Assembly: GCA_045542335.1 (NCBI GenBank)
Contig: JAZQKV010000015.1
Location: forward strand, 1 to 16,295
Source: CAKSUT01 sp045542335
GTDB lineage: Bacteria; Bacillota; Clostridia; Oscillospirales; CAG-382
DNA: 16,295 bases
Reading direction: 5' to 3'
Shown one piece after another: positions 1 to 7,083 of the stretch. How positions within the stretch are numbered: the first letter of the stretch is position 1; each line of letters starts with the position of its first letter. A program made the translations under genes and the position numbers. The notes under the pieces are model-generated. The model had not been told where the DNA came from and ran no database searches. It saw nothing but the letters and a program-made list of their open reading frames with translations.

Positions 1-1316
1 TGGCCTCCGACTTGAGCGGAGGCAAAGGGATGCACGGGAATCACGGGCGCCCGTCCCAGCAGCCCGCCGAATTCCACAAAATCCCCCACCTTTTTGCCGG
101 GCGCAGGAATCACCCGCACGGCGGTGGTTTTGGTATTGATCATACCGATGGCAGCCTCATCTGCGATAATGGCAGAGATGGTGGATGCGGGGGTATCGCC
201 GGGAACGGCGGTCATATCCAGGCCCACAGAGCAGACACAGGTCATGGCCTCCAGTTTGGAAAGGGTCAATGTACCACCTTCCGCGGCAGCAATCATACCC
301 TCGTCCTCGGACACGGGGATGAATGCGCCGGACAAGCCGCCCACATGGTTGGATGCCATCACGCCGCCTTTCTTTACTGCGTCGTTCAGCAGTGCCAGCG
401 CGGCAGTGGTGCCATGGGTGCCGCAGACCTCCAGCCCCATTTCTTCCAGGATCCGGGCGACACTGTCACCCACCGCGGGTGTGGGCGCAAGACTCAGGTC
501 TACGATACCGAAGGGAACACCCAGTCGCTTGGATGCCTCATTGCCTACGATCTGACCCATTCTGGTAATCTGGAAAGCGGTCTTCTTCACCGTTTCTGCC
601 ACCACATCAAAGGGCTGCCCCTTGACGCTTTGCAAAGCATGGTACACAACACCCGGTCCGGAAACGCCCACATTCAGCACACATTCCGGCTCGCCCACAC
701 CGTGGAACGCGCCCGCCATAAAGGGGTTGTCCTCCACCGCATTGGCAAATACCACTAATTTTGCGCAGCCCAGACCGTCGTTACCTGCGGTGATTTCGGC
801 AGTTTCCTTAATAATTCTGCCCATCTCGGCAACAGCATCCATATTGATGCCTGCTTTGGTAGAGCCTACATTGACACTGGCACAGACGCGCTCGGTGCAG
901 CGCATCGCCTCGGGGATCGAGCGGATCAGCTTCCAGTCCCCTGCCGTACAGCCTTTCTGCACCAAAGCAGAAAAACCGCCGATAAAGTTAACACCACAGG
1001 TCTTTGCCGCAGCATCCAGTGTCTTGGCGATCTCCACATAGGAGTCTGCTTCACACGAGCCGGCAACCAGCGCAATGGGTGTGACGGAGATCCGCTTATT
1101 AACGATGGGGATACCGAACTCCTTCTCGATATCCTCGCCCACCTTCACCAGATCCTTGGCACAGCGGGTGATCTTATGATAGATCTTATCGCAGCACCTA
1201 CGAAGATCCGTATCGCAGCAGTCAAGCAGACTGATGCCCATGGTAATGGTACGGATATCTAAGTGCCGCTTGTCGATCATATCCAAAGTGTGCAAAATAT
1301 CCTTCTGATTCAGCAT
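1..1316 (-). CDS. PFL family protein (UPF0210/DUF711), 3' end cut by window edge
   Basis: The frame is open from the ATG at 1316 to the window edge, giving 438 complete codons; the family is normally about 450 residues, so roughly the last 15 are missing. It begins MLNQKDILHTLDMIDK and contains the recognisable stretches RTITMGISLLDCCD, SVNVGSTKAGINMDAV, ECVLNVGVSGPGVV, GIVDLSLAPTPAVGDSVA and SNHVGGLSGAFIPVSEDEGM. The start has a GAGGTG ribosome binding site that overlaps the TGA of the ACT gene just upstream (gap 9 bp), so the two are almost certainly co-transcribed and possibly translationally coupled. This PFL/ACT pair is conserved in many Firmicutes; its biochemical role is unsettled although the fold is related to glycyl-radical enzymes. 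No signal peptide or membrane segment is visible. Leucine is mostly CTG with no CTC, unlike genes further right. Confidence 0.93.
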   Translation of the reverse strand, partial: MLNQKDILHTLDMIDKRHLDIRTITMGISLLDCCDTDLRRCCDKIYHKITRCAKDLVKVGEDIEKEFGIPIVNKRISVTPIALVAGSCEADSYVEIAKTLDAAAKTCGVNFIGGFSALVQKGCTAGDWKLIRSIPEAMRCTERVCASVNVGSTKAGINMDAVAEMGRIIKETAEITAGNDGLGCAKLVVFANAVEDNPFMAGAFHGVGEPECVLNVGVSGPGVVYHALQSVKGQPFDVVAETVKKTAFQITRMGQIVGNEASKRLGVPFGIVDLSLAPTPAVGDSVARILEEMGLEVCGTHGTTAALALLNDAVKKGGVMASNHVGGLSGAFIPVSEDEGMIAAAEGGTLTLSKLEAMTCVCSVGLDMTAVPGDTPASTISAIIADEAAIGMINTKTTAVRVIPAPGKKVGDFVEFGGLLGRAPVIPVHPFASAQVGG

Positions 1317-1325
1317 ATTTTCACC

Positions 1326-1595
1326 TCAGATGCGATGCATGGCTTCAAAGATATCTTCCCGCTGGACGCGGATGGAAAGATTCTTTTCCTTGCCCATTTC
1401 CTCCATGGCAGTGGAAAGCTGCGCCAGAGGAATGGAACATCCGGACACATCCACCACCATCATCATGGTAAAATATCCCTGCATGACGGTCTGGCTGATA
1501 TCCAGAACATTCACATTATACTCTGCCAGCTTGATGCAGACCGCAGCAATGATGCCTACCTGATCCTTGCCGACTACTGTAACGATCGCTTTCAT
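1326..1595 (-). CDS. ACT domain protein (UPF0237 family)
   Basis: An 89-residue stand-alone ACT domain, beginning MKAIVTVVGKDQVGIIAAVC, with the usual beta-alpha-beta pattern and the segment NVNVLDISQTVMQGYFTMMM. An upstream in-frame ATG at 1601 lies only 2 nt from the GAGG box, whereas the ATG at 1595 lies 8 nt from it and matches the family start MKAIVTV, so 1595 is chosen. ACT domains bind small ligands, usually amino acids, and regulate partner proteins. Members of this family are typically encoded directly before a PFL/UPF0210 gene, exactly as here, which suggests that it senses a ligand for that partner; this is inference. Codon use is CTG-rich like the PFL gene and unlike the solute-binding protein gene on the other side. 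Confidence 0.93.
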   Translation of the reverse strand: MKAIVTVVGKDQVGIIAAVCIKLAEYNVNVLDISQTVMQGYFTMMMVVDVSGCSIPLAQLSTAMEEMGKEKNLSIRVQREDIFEAMHRI

Positions 1596-1626
1596 ATCCA
1601 TAACCTCACATTTTCATACGATGCAA

Positions 1627-1658
1627 ATACCGGGACCGGCAAATGTCGGTCCCGGTAT
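1627..1658 (-). terminator. Perfect 12-bp hairpin after the solute-binding protein gene
   Basis: ATACCGGGACCG (1627-1638) and CGGTCCCGGTAT (1647-1658) pair perfectly around an 8-nt loop. It starts 12 nt after the TAA of the solute-binding protein gene in the minus direction. Only three T residues follow, so it may be an inefficient terminator or mRNA 3'-end stabiliser. It lies in the gap where codon use changes. Confidence 0.55.
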
Positions 1659-1670
1659 GTAGCCGTTTGA

Positions 1671-4415
1671 TTATTCAGCCTCTGCAGCCTCAGCTTCGGC
1701 CTCAACAGCCTCAACTTCCTCTGCTTCTTCCTCTGCTTCGGGCTCAGCTGTAATTTCCTCGCCAAGAGCCTCAAGCTCGGCTGTCTTCTTGTCGTTCACA
1801 TTCTTTGCGTAGCCTGTGAACTGTGAAAGCATGAAGTTGATTCTGAATACGTCGATACCGCCGGCAACAAGCTTCTCATTGATTGTTTCAACGATAAGAG
1901 CTGCGTCATCGGGGAAGGATTCAGTTGCTTTCTTTTCGATAAGAGGTCTCACACTCTCAAAGGTGTAGTCATAGCCGATGTGCTCGGTAACGGAAAGGAG
2001 TGCCGCCTTGAACTCGTCAGCAAACAATGCCTTATCCTGGGAGAATGTGATTCTCATTGTCTTTGTCACAGCTTCATCGAAATCTGCAACAAACTCATCT
2101 GTATAGTAAGAACCAAATATGGGAGCAAGCTTTTCCTTAACCGCTTCAACAAAGCTGTCTGCAACGGGAGTGGGGATAACGGGAGCTTCGGGCTTTGCTT
2201 CTTCCTCTGCCTCTGCATCGGTTTCAGCGTCCTCGCCCTCAACTGTTTCCTCGCCCTCGGCTACTTCCTCTTCTGCAGGAGCTTCTTCAGTTTCAGTTTC
2301 AGCTTCGGCTTCAACCTCTTCCTCAGCTTCTGCTTCAACCTCTGCCTCAACATCTTCTTCAGCGGCGGGAGCTTCAATCACGTCAACTGCCTCTGCCCAT
2401 TCTTCAGCAGCGATAAGCTCGTCGATAGCAAGGTTTGCATTGGTGATGTAATATCCTCTGTCAAAGGTTGCGGAGTAATTGTCAAGGAAGTTGTCGGTTG
2501 CTCTTGCCATACCGGTCTTTACGCTTTCAATAAAACCTGCCTTGTCTGCTTCAAACTTAGAGGATGCAGACTTGATGTACATATCAACAGGAGCTTCGTC
2601 ATAGCCGGGAACACCGTGCATTTCCTTAAGACCTGCTTTAAGCTCGTCGGTGAACTTTGCAAGAGTTTCTGCGCCTGCAAGGCTGTCGATAAGAGCGTTT
2701 GTTTTCTTAACGAAATAGGGCTTCATCTGGAGCTTGAATTCGAGCTGAACGTCGTAAACACGTCCTCTGTATGCGCTGTTTACACTCTTCTTGAATGCCG
2801 CCCACTGCTGTTCAAAGTTACCCTCACCTGTGAGGAGCATACCGATATTTTCCTCGGCAAGCTTTGCGGAATTTGTGAGAACTGCGGATGCATCAACGTC
2901 TTTCTTGTCGCCCTCAACAACGCCGGGGAAGTTGAATTTGTAGCCATAGAATGCGCTGAGTTCAACGCCAAGGTTCTGTTCCTTATATGCTTCAAACACA
3001 TCTGCAGGCTCGGAATCAAGGCGATACTTGATATATCGGTTACCGGTGTATCTTGTGTTCATGGAGTAATCGTTTGTGAGCTGTGTAATGGAATTGTCTT
3101 CCTTGTTAAGCTCATAGTGAACGCCCTCAATACCCCACTGGAGAAGATTTGCAAGAACGGGGTTTGTGTTAAAGAGCTTGATGATTTCCATGGAGCGTTC
3201 CTTGTTAAAGGAATTTGCGCTGATTACAAACACGCTTCCGAGAAGGTCGTCATTTGTTGCGGCGGGAGCTCTGTATGTTACATATTCATACTCGCAACCG
3301 TCCTGTTCTTCCCACTGAGCGATATTTGCGGCGTTGCCCTTTCTGAAATCAACTGCAACAACCTTGCCCTCCTTTGCGGCAGCATCTGTCACAAGGTAGC
3401 CTTTCTTGTTGTATTCATTGATTTTTGCGTAGTGTGCCTTAACCTCGGGCTGATCATAAATAGAGATAATTTCCTCGGAAATAAGGGGTGTGCCTGTTTC
3501 TTTGATACCTGTTGCGGCATAAACTGAACCATAAGCGTCAAAGCCAAGGTGTGCTCCAGCGGAGCCAAGGGGAATAACGTTGGGTTCGTTTGCCTTAAGA
3601 ACAGAAAGATACTTCTCAAGAGATTCAAGAGTTGTCATATCCTCTGCCTTGAATTCATACTTATCAAGAAGCTCCTTATTGAAAACGATATACTCAACAG
3701 AGCCGATGGGACCGTTTACGGGGATACCGTAGGTTGTGCCGTTTACCTTTGCCGCTTCAAGAAATGCGGGGTAAATATAGGAGCTGAGAATCTTGCTTTC
3801 AAGAGTGAGGTATGTATCAAGGGGAGCAAGTGCACCTGCCTCTGCAAGCTCAAGATATTTTTCTGCGCTGTTAACGAGATAAATATCAATCTGGGGCTCC
3901 TCAACAATAACATCGCCGAGATCATAAAGAGCGTCGTATTCGGCATCGAGGGAATCAACGATTTCCATACCCTCAAGAGGCTCGCCGTCCTCGCCTACAA
4001 GAACATCCTCATCTGCTTCGTCGGCTTCGTCATCTTTTTCCTTCTTATCCTTTACGTCCTTGTCTTCTTCTTCCTCAACCTCTTCTTCGGGAACTTCCAT
4101 TGCCTTTGCCTCGATTGCCGCAACAACTGCCGCTTCCTCGGCTTCAACAGCGTCCCAATACTCATCCTCTGTGAGGTAGTTGAGCTTTACAAGTGTCTTA
4201 TACTTGGAAAGAGTTATGTCATTGATTGCAAGCTGAACCGCCTTTTCGGCTTCCTCGGTTGTTTCCTCATTTTTGATAAGGAACATATTGAGGGTTACAG
4301 TCTGCTTTCCTGTTTCGATTTCCTCTTCTTCTTCGGGTGTACAACCTGCGGTAAACACCGCGCCGACAACCATCAGAGCCGCAAGGGCAAGAGATAAGAG
4401 CTTTCTAATTTTCAT
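1671..4415 (-). CDS. Extracellular solute-binding lipoprotein of a sugar-type ABC transporter, with acidic inserts
   Basis: The chosen start (4415) has GGAGG 8 nt upstream and gives 914 residues; an in-frame extension to 4454 has no such support. Residues 1-25 are a lipoprotein signal with lipobox FTAGC, so Cys25 would be lipidated and the protein anchored outside the membrane. Residues 36-560 resemble clostridial family 1 solute-binding proteins, with the usual pieces LKYLTEDEYW-like (LNYLTEDEYW), VDIYLV-like (IDIYLVNSAEKY), YIYPAFLEAAKVNGTTYGIP and NPVLANLLQWGIEGVHYEL. Odd features are an acidic insert at 106-152, a helical domain at about 510-680, a Glu/Ala-rich linker at 680-745, a second helical domain at 748-887 and an acidic tail to the end. 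Typical relatives are 450-600 residues. No permease gene is adjacent; the ligand is unknown, probably an oligosaccharide. Confidence 0.85.
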   Translation of the reverse strand: MKIRKLLSLALAALMVVGAVFTAGCTPEEEEEIETGKQTVTLNMFLIKNEETTEEAEKAVQLAINDITLSKYKTLVKLNYLTEDEYWDAVEAEEAAVVAAIEAKAMEVPEEEVEEEEDKDVKDKKEKDDEADEADEDVLVGEDGEPLEGMEIVDSLDAEYDALYDLGDVIVEEPQIDIYLVNSAEKYLELAEAGALAPLDTYLTLESKILSSYIYPAFLEAAKVNGTTYGIPVNGPIGSVEYIVFNKELLDKYEFKAEDMTTLESLEKYLSVLKANEPNVIPLGSAGAHLGFDAYGSVYAATGIKETGTPLISEEIISIYDQPEVKAHYAKINEYNKKGYLVTDAAAKEGKVVAVDFRKGNAANIAQWEEQDGCEYEYVTYRAPAATNDDLLGSVFVISANSFNKERSMEIIKLFNTNPVLANLLQWGIEGVHYELNKEDNSITQLTNDYSMNTRYTGNRYIKYRLDSEPADVFEAYKEQNLGVELSAFYGYKFNFPGVVEGDKKDVDASAVLTNSAKLAEENIGMLLTGEGNFEQQWAAFKKSVNSAYRGRVYDVQLEFKLQMKPYFVKKTNALIDSLAGAETLAKFTDELKAGLKEMHGVPGYDEAPVDMYIKSASSKFEADKAGFIESVKTGMARATDNFLDNYSATFDRGYYITNANLAIDELIAAEEWAEAVDVIEAPAAEEDVEAEVEAEAEEEVEAEAETETEEAPAEEEVAEGEETVEGEDAETDAEAEEEAKPEAPVIPTPVADSFVEAVKEKLAPIFGSYYTDEFVADFDEAVTKTMRITFSQDKALFADEFKAALLSVTEHIGYDYTFESVRPLIEKKATESFPDDAALIVETINEKLVAGGIDVFRINFMLSQFTGYAKNVNDKKTAELEALGEEITAEPEAEEEAEEVEAVEAEAEAAEAE
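2181..2378 (-). repeat. Low-complexity Glu/Ala-coding tract in the solute-binding protein gene
   Basis: This stretch codes for residues 680-745, almost entirely Glu, Ala, Val and Thr in irregular EAEAEEE-type runs, built from GCx-GAx codon repeats. Similar acidic tracts lie at 3960-4100 (residues 106-152) and 1674-1754 (residues 888-914). Such tracts are prone to expansion or contraction by slippage and would form flexible, highly negative linkers outside the cell. Confidence 0.8.
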
Positions 4416-4467
4416 TTCGGGATCCTCCAATACCAATTGTTTACGATGATACAATCAAACATAATAT

Positions 4468-4496
4468 ATTGTACACCAAAACTGTTAACGTGTCAA
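4468..4496 (-). promoter_or_regulatory. Sigma-A promoter of the solute-binding protein gene
   Basis: On the minus strand TTGACA (4491-4496) is followed after exactly 17 nt by TACAAT (4468-4473), about 50 nt before the start codon. The -35 is perfect and the -10 differs at one base. It implies transcription independent of the isomerase genes upstream. Confidence 0.8.
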
Positions 4497-4598
4497 GCAT
4501 GAGATTTAAGTTTGTGGAAAATGCCAATTTCAGAGTGTTTTTTTTAAGCAATTTGCCCAAAAAAATTATTTACTCCCAAAACCATTCCGCTTAAAAAG

Positions 4599-5390
4599 TC
4601 AGATAACTGTTTTGAGGAAAATTGATGCGGCATAAATGCCTTCCTCTGTGTTTTCGTCGTCGGGAATACCAACGTCAACCGTTATGCCACCCTCATATCC
4701 AACACTTTTCAGCGAATCGAAAAACTCTGAATAGTCATGTGGGTCATTAACCGTCGGGAAGCCGATTCTATCGGGATTTGCAATGTGTGCAAGGGCAATA
4801 ATGCCGTTTTTTTCGATTTTTCTTATAACGGAGTATTCCTCCTGTTCCAGCACCATCTGGAAATTGTTGCACAAAACCTTTATATTGTCGCAGGCAATTC
4901 CGCCCACAAAGTCCGCCGTTTCCGAAACTGTGTTAAACATATTTGTTTCGCCGGAGTTGAGGTTTTCAATTGCAACGGTTATTCCGTTTTTTCGTGCCAC
5001 CGGAGAAAGATAGTGCATACACACTTCCTTTATCTGCTCCAGGGCAACATTCCTGTCGAATCCGTCCGGGATACGTCTTGCCGCCCCCGACCCGAACACA
5101 ACAGTTTCAATGCCAACCTCTTGCGCTCTTTCAAAAGCAACATTAAGATAATCCTCAATGACACTTGCGTTAAAGCCCTCTCCCGTAAGGCGCATATTGC
5201 AGGGAAAAAGCATATTTGCCGCAGTACATGGGATTGAATACTTTTCGAGAGTCTTCAAAAATTCACGAACCTCGTCGTCGGAAGCGCAAACAAGGTTTGC
5301 GAGAGGTGCTTCAATGTAATCGTAGCCTGCTTCGGCTATCTGCCGTATCTTATCAGACTGATTGACACCGGCAGTACATCCGATTTTCAT
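4599..5390 (-). CDS. Sugar phosphate isomerase/epimerase-like TIM barrel, altered metal site (paralog of the gene at 5498-6286)
   Basis: A 263-residue AP-endonuclease-2-type TIM barrel starting MKIGCTAGVN. The ATG at 5390 aligns with the start of the paralog at 6286 and has AGAAAGGA about 12 nt upstream; a GTG at 5417 is possible but unsupported. In the family (D-tagatose 3-epimerase as the model) the metal is held by Glu, Asp, His, Glu, with another His in the D-x-x-H motif. Here Glu142 (VAIENLN) and His202 (AHIANPD) are kept, but D-x-x-H has become N175-N-F-Q178 and the last Glu has become Asp239 (ITVDVG). The paralog keeps all of them. The protein may therefore have weak or changed metal binding, a different substrate, or a non-enzymatic role. 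It is probably the second gene of a two-gene unit, 107 bp after its paralog. No signal peptide, so cytoplasmic. Confidence 0.88.
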   Translation of the reverse strand: MKIGCTAGVNQSDKIRQIAEAGYDYIEAPLANLVCASDDEVREFLKTLEKYSIPCTAANMLFPCNMRLTGEGFNASVIEDYLNVAFERAQEVGIETVVFGSGAARRIPDGFDRNVALEQIKEVCMHYLSPVARKNGITVAIENLNSGETNMFNTVSETADFVGGIACDNIKVLCNNFQMVLEQEEYSVIRKIEKNGIIALAHIANPDRIGFPTVNDPHDYSEFFDSLKSVGYEGGITVDVGIPDDENTEEGIYAASIFLKTVI

Positions 5391-5460
5391 TATGATGACA
5401 ATTCCTTTCTTACGCACGCCTTAAAAGTCACCGTTCAAAGCGCACATTTGTAATAGAGCC

Positions 5461-5494
5461 TTTCGTGCATGACCTATACTTCAAGGTCACGAAA
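5461..5494 (-). other. Imperfect hairpin between the two isomerase genes
   Basis: TTTCG-TGACCT on the minus strand pairs with AGGTCA-CGAAA with a 4-nt bulge, three bases after the TAA of the upstream gene. No T-run follows, so it is more likely an mRNA-processing or stability element than a terminator. Confidence 0.3.
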
Positions 5495-5497
5495 AGC

Positions 5498-6286
5498 TTA
5501 CGCCTCTGCGATGAGCTTTCTGAGATATGTCGCCGCAAGATTTGTCGCAAGCTCCGCATCCACATCCTTAGGTACACTCGCCTCAACGGAAACTCTCGCA
5601 TCGTAGCCTGCCTTCTTCATAGCCGCAAAGAAAGGCTTGTAGTCGTGAGCATCAGTCGGCTGGGGATAAAGACGTCCGTCGGGATTTGCGATGTGGGCAT
5701 GTATAAGGTTTTTGCCGAGCGTTGCGACCACTTCGTAGGGTTCATCAACAAGAGCCATGTGGTAGTTGTCTGAGAGAGCCTTTATGCAGTCGATGTCAAG
5801 CTCGTTTACAAACTCGTTGATTTCAGCATCTGTATTGAAGATGTTGGTTTCCTTTTCGTTGAGATTTTCAAAGGCTACCTTCTTGCCGTGCTTTTCGCAA
5901 TTGGGCTTGATAAACTCACGGCAGATGTAAGCAATCTGCTTCTTTGCCTCATCATAGTCAAAGCCTTCGGGAATCTTTCTTGCCGCACCCGAGCCGAATA
6001 CCACAACCTCAAAGCCCGTTTCGCCACAGGTTACAAACGCATTGTCTATGTATTCCTTTACAGCCTTTTCGTCAAACTCAGGCCCTACAACCTTGAGGCT
6101 GATAAAGCCATTCATAGCCTCACACCTGATGTCATTCTCCTTAAGACAATTAAGGAAAGCTTCTCTGTCCTCTTTGCTTGCACCTGCATATGCACTGAAG
6201 CTTGTTTCGATGTAGTCAAAGCCTGCTTTTTTTGCAAGGGCGATTTTCTCAAAGTCTTTAAGACCTGCACACATACCGATTTTCAT
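5498..6286 (-). CDS. Sugar phosphate isomerase/epimerase-like TIM barrel with intact metal site
   Basis: A 262-residue protein of the AP-endonuclease-2/xylose isomerase-like TIM-barrel group, starting MKIGMCAGLKDFEKI. AGGAGG lies at 6297-6302, 10 nt before the ATG, which decides against the longer frame to 6352. The expected residues are present: Glu140 (VAFENLN), Asp173 and His176 (LSDNYHM), His198 (HAHIANPD) and Glu235 (RVSVEAS). Members isomerise or epimerise ketoses, keto-inositols or hydroxypyruvate-like substrates using a divalent metal; the substrate cannot be told from sequence. It is followed after 107 bp by a paralog sharing FGSGAAR-IP-GFD, ENLN--ETN-FNT and AHIANPD, but with a changed metal site. 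Cytoplasmic. The context of sugar uptake and glycan-cleaving genes supports a role in sugar catabolism. Confidence 0.9.
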   Translation of the reverse strand: MKIGMCAGLKDFEKIALAKKAGFDYIETSFSAYAGASKEDREAFLNCLKENDIRCEAMNGFISLKVVGPEFDEKAVKEYIDNAFVTCGETGFEVVVFGSGAARKIPEGFDYDEAKKQIAYICREFIKPNCEKHGKKVAFENLNEKETNIFNTDAEINEFVNELDIDCIKALSDNYHMALVDEPYEVVATLGKNLIHAHIANPDGRLYPQPTDAHDYKPFFAAMKKAGYDARVSVEASVPKDVDAELATNLAATYLRKLIAEA

Positions 6287-6319
6287 ATCTGAAAAACCTC
6301 CTGAATTAAAAATATTTTC

Positions 6320-6348
6320 CTTATTGTTATGTATAAATAAAATCACAA
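6320..6348 (-). promoter_or_regulatory. Possible promoter of the isomerase pair
   Basis: On the minus strand TTGTGA (6343-6348) is 17 nt from AATAAG (6320-6325). Each box matches consensus at four of six bases, in an A+T-rich 87-bp gap after trmL. Weak, but placed correctly. Confidence 0.3.
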
Positions 6349-6373
6349 GCACATTTTAGTGTTACGGGGCAAA

Positions 6374-6868
6374 TCAAAGCTTTGCAGCGCCGAACTTTCC
6401 CGATTCCGAAAGTCCGTTAAAGTCCCATTGACGAAGCACCTCATAAACCGCAATAGCCGCCGAGTTTGAAAGATTAAGACTGCGAAGTCCATCCAGCATG
6501 GGAATTCTCACGCATTTTTCAAGATTCTTTTCAAGAATACTTTCCGGAATACCGGCAGTTTCCTTTCCGAAAATGAGATAGGAATTGTCGGGATACTCAA
6601 CCTCGGTGTAAGCTCGGGGCGCTTTGGTTGAAAAATAATAGAAGTTTCCGCCTTGATTCTTGCTGTAAAAATCCTCTATATTCTTATAGTAGTGTATATC
6701 AAGATACTGCCAATAGTCAAGTCCTGCCCTTTTGAGCTTCGCATCGGTTATTGTGAAGCCAAGCGGCTCGATGAGGTGAAGCGAAGCACCTGTCGCTGCA
6801 CAGGTTCGGGAAATGTTCCCCGTGTTCTGCGGAATTTCCGGCTCCAAAAGTACAATGTTTATTTTCAT
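6374..6868 (-). CDS. trmL: tRNA (cytidine/uridine-34-2'-O)-methyltransferase TrmL
   Basis: A 164-residue SPOUT (SpoU) methyltransferase of the TrmL/YibK type, which methylates the ribose of the wobble nucleotide in certain leucine tRNAs using S-adenosylmethionine. All three SPOUT motifs are present: NIVLLEPEIPQNTGNISRTC with the Asn and Arg near residues 15-21, YLIFGKETAGIPES at 97-110, and RIPMLDGLRSLNLSNSAAIA at 121-140, which forms the knotted cofactor site. Length is typical for this minimal class, which lacks an added RNA-binding domain and works as a dimer. The start at 6868 has AAGGA 8 nt upstream; the longer frame would begin with TTG at 6886 and lacks a site. It is a housekeeping gene, probably unrelated to the sugar genes around it. 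Confidence 0.95.
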   Translation of the reverse strand: MKINIVLLEPEIPQNTGNISRTCAATGASLHLIEPLGFTITDAKLKRAGLDYWQYLDIHYYKNIEDFYSKNQGGNFYYFSTKAPRAYTEVEYPDNSYLIFGKETAGIPESILEKNLEKCVRIPMLDGLRSLNLSNSAAIAVYEVLRQWDFNGLSESGKFGAAKL

Positions 6869-6894
6869 TGGAATGTTCCTTTTCAAAGGGATTT

Positions 6895-6923
6895 TTTATC
6901 TTTTTGGTTACTCAGAAAGTAAA
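6895..6923 (-). promoter_or_regulatory. Possible trmL promoter
   Basis: TTTACT (minus, 6918-6923), a 17-nt spacer and GATAAA (6895-6900), each four of six to consensus, 26 nt before the trmL start. Low-strength prediction. Confidence 0.3.
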
Positions 6924-6928
6924 GCTTA

Positions 6929-7057
6929 TTAAGCACCTGCGGCAAGTTTTCCCGGTGTTTTCCGGAAAATCCCCCTCCGGCATTTCTGCTGACAAACAAC
7001 AATTCTTCTTGCGCCGACCTCAATTTTCGTTGTAACAACGTTCAGCTTTTCCATCAT
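6929..7057 (-). CDS. Doubtful small ORF or gene remnant (42 aa) between the LUD gene and trmL
   Basis: Not recognised. ATG at 7057 (or the adjacent ATG at 7054) opens a 42-codon frame beginning MMEKLNVVTTKIEVGARRIV and ending LAAGA, 26 nt after the LUD gene stop. AAGGA lies about 12 nt upstream, which is rather far. Another minus-strand frame over the same bases is also open to a TGA at 6883-6885 and reads plausibly (KHRENLPQVLNKLYFLSN near its end). Two competing open frames in a 200-bp gap may mean a decayed gene with a frameshift, or simply non-coding sequence. No start, motif or family supports either frame strongly. Confidence 0.2.
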   Translation of the reverse strand: MMEKLNVVTTKIEVGARRIVVCQQKCRRGIFRKTPGKLAAGA

Positions 7058-7083
7058 TTTTGTTCCGTTTCCTTTGACAAAAA

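Noticed and set aside
12..1041. Overlapping plus-strand open frames at the left end
   Set aside because: All lie opposite the PFL gene, whose protein is recognisable throughout; the apparent His/Gly-rich and Ser/Pro-rich products are antisense translations.
1980..3527. A 515-codon plus-strand open frame opposite the solute-binding protein gene
   Set aside because: It is antisense to a well-supported lipoprotein gene with promoter, ribosome site and signal peptide; the product is an implausible Cys/Phe-rich string and the frame stays open because of codon bias on the other strand.
4541..4597. TTTTTAAGC (4541-4549) and GCTTAAAAA (4589-4597) arms after the first isomerase gene, considered as a terminator
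   Set aside because: The loop is 39 nt, the stem is almost all A-T, and no T-run follows in the minus direction.
5461..5494. Inter-isomerase hairpin considered as a terminator
   Set aside because: It has a 4-nt bulge and no following T-run; kept only as an unassigned hairpin.
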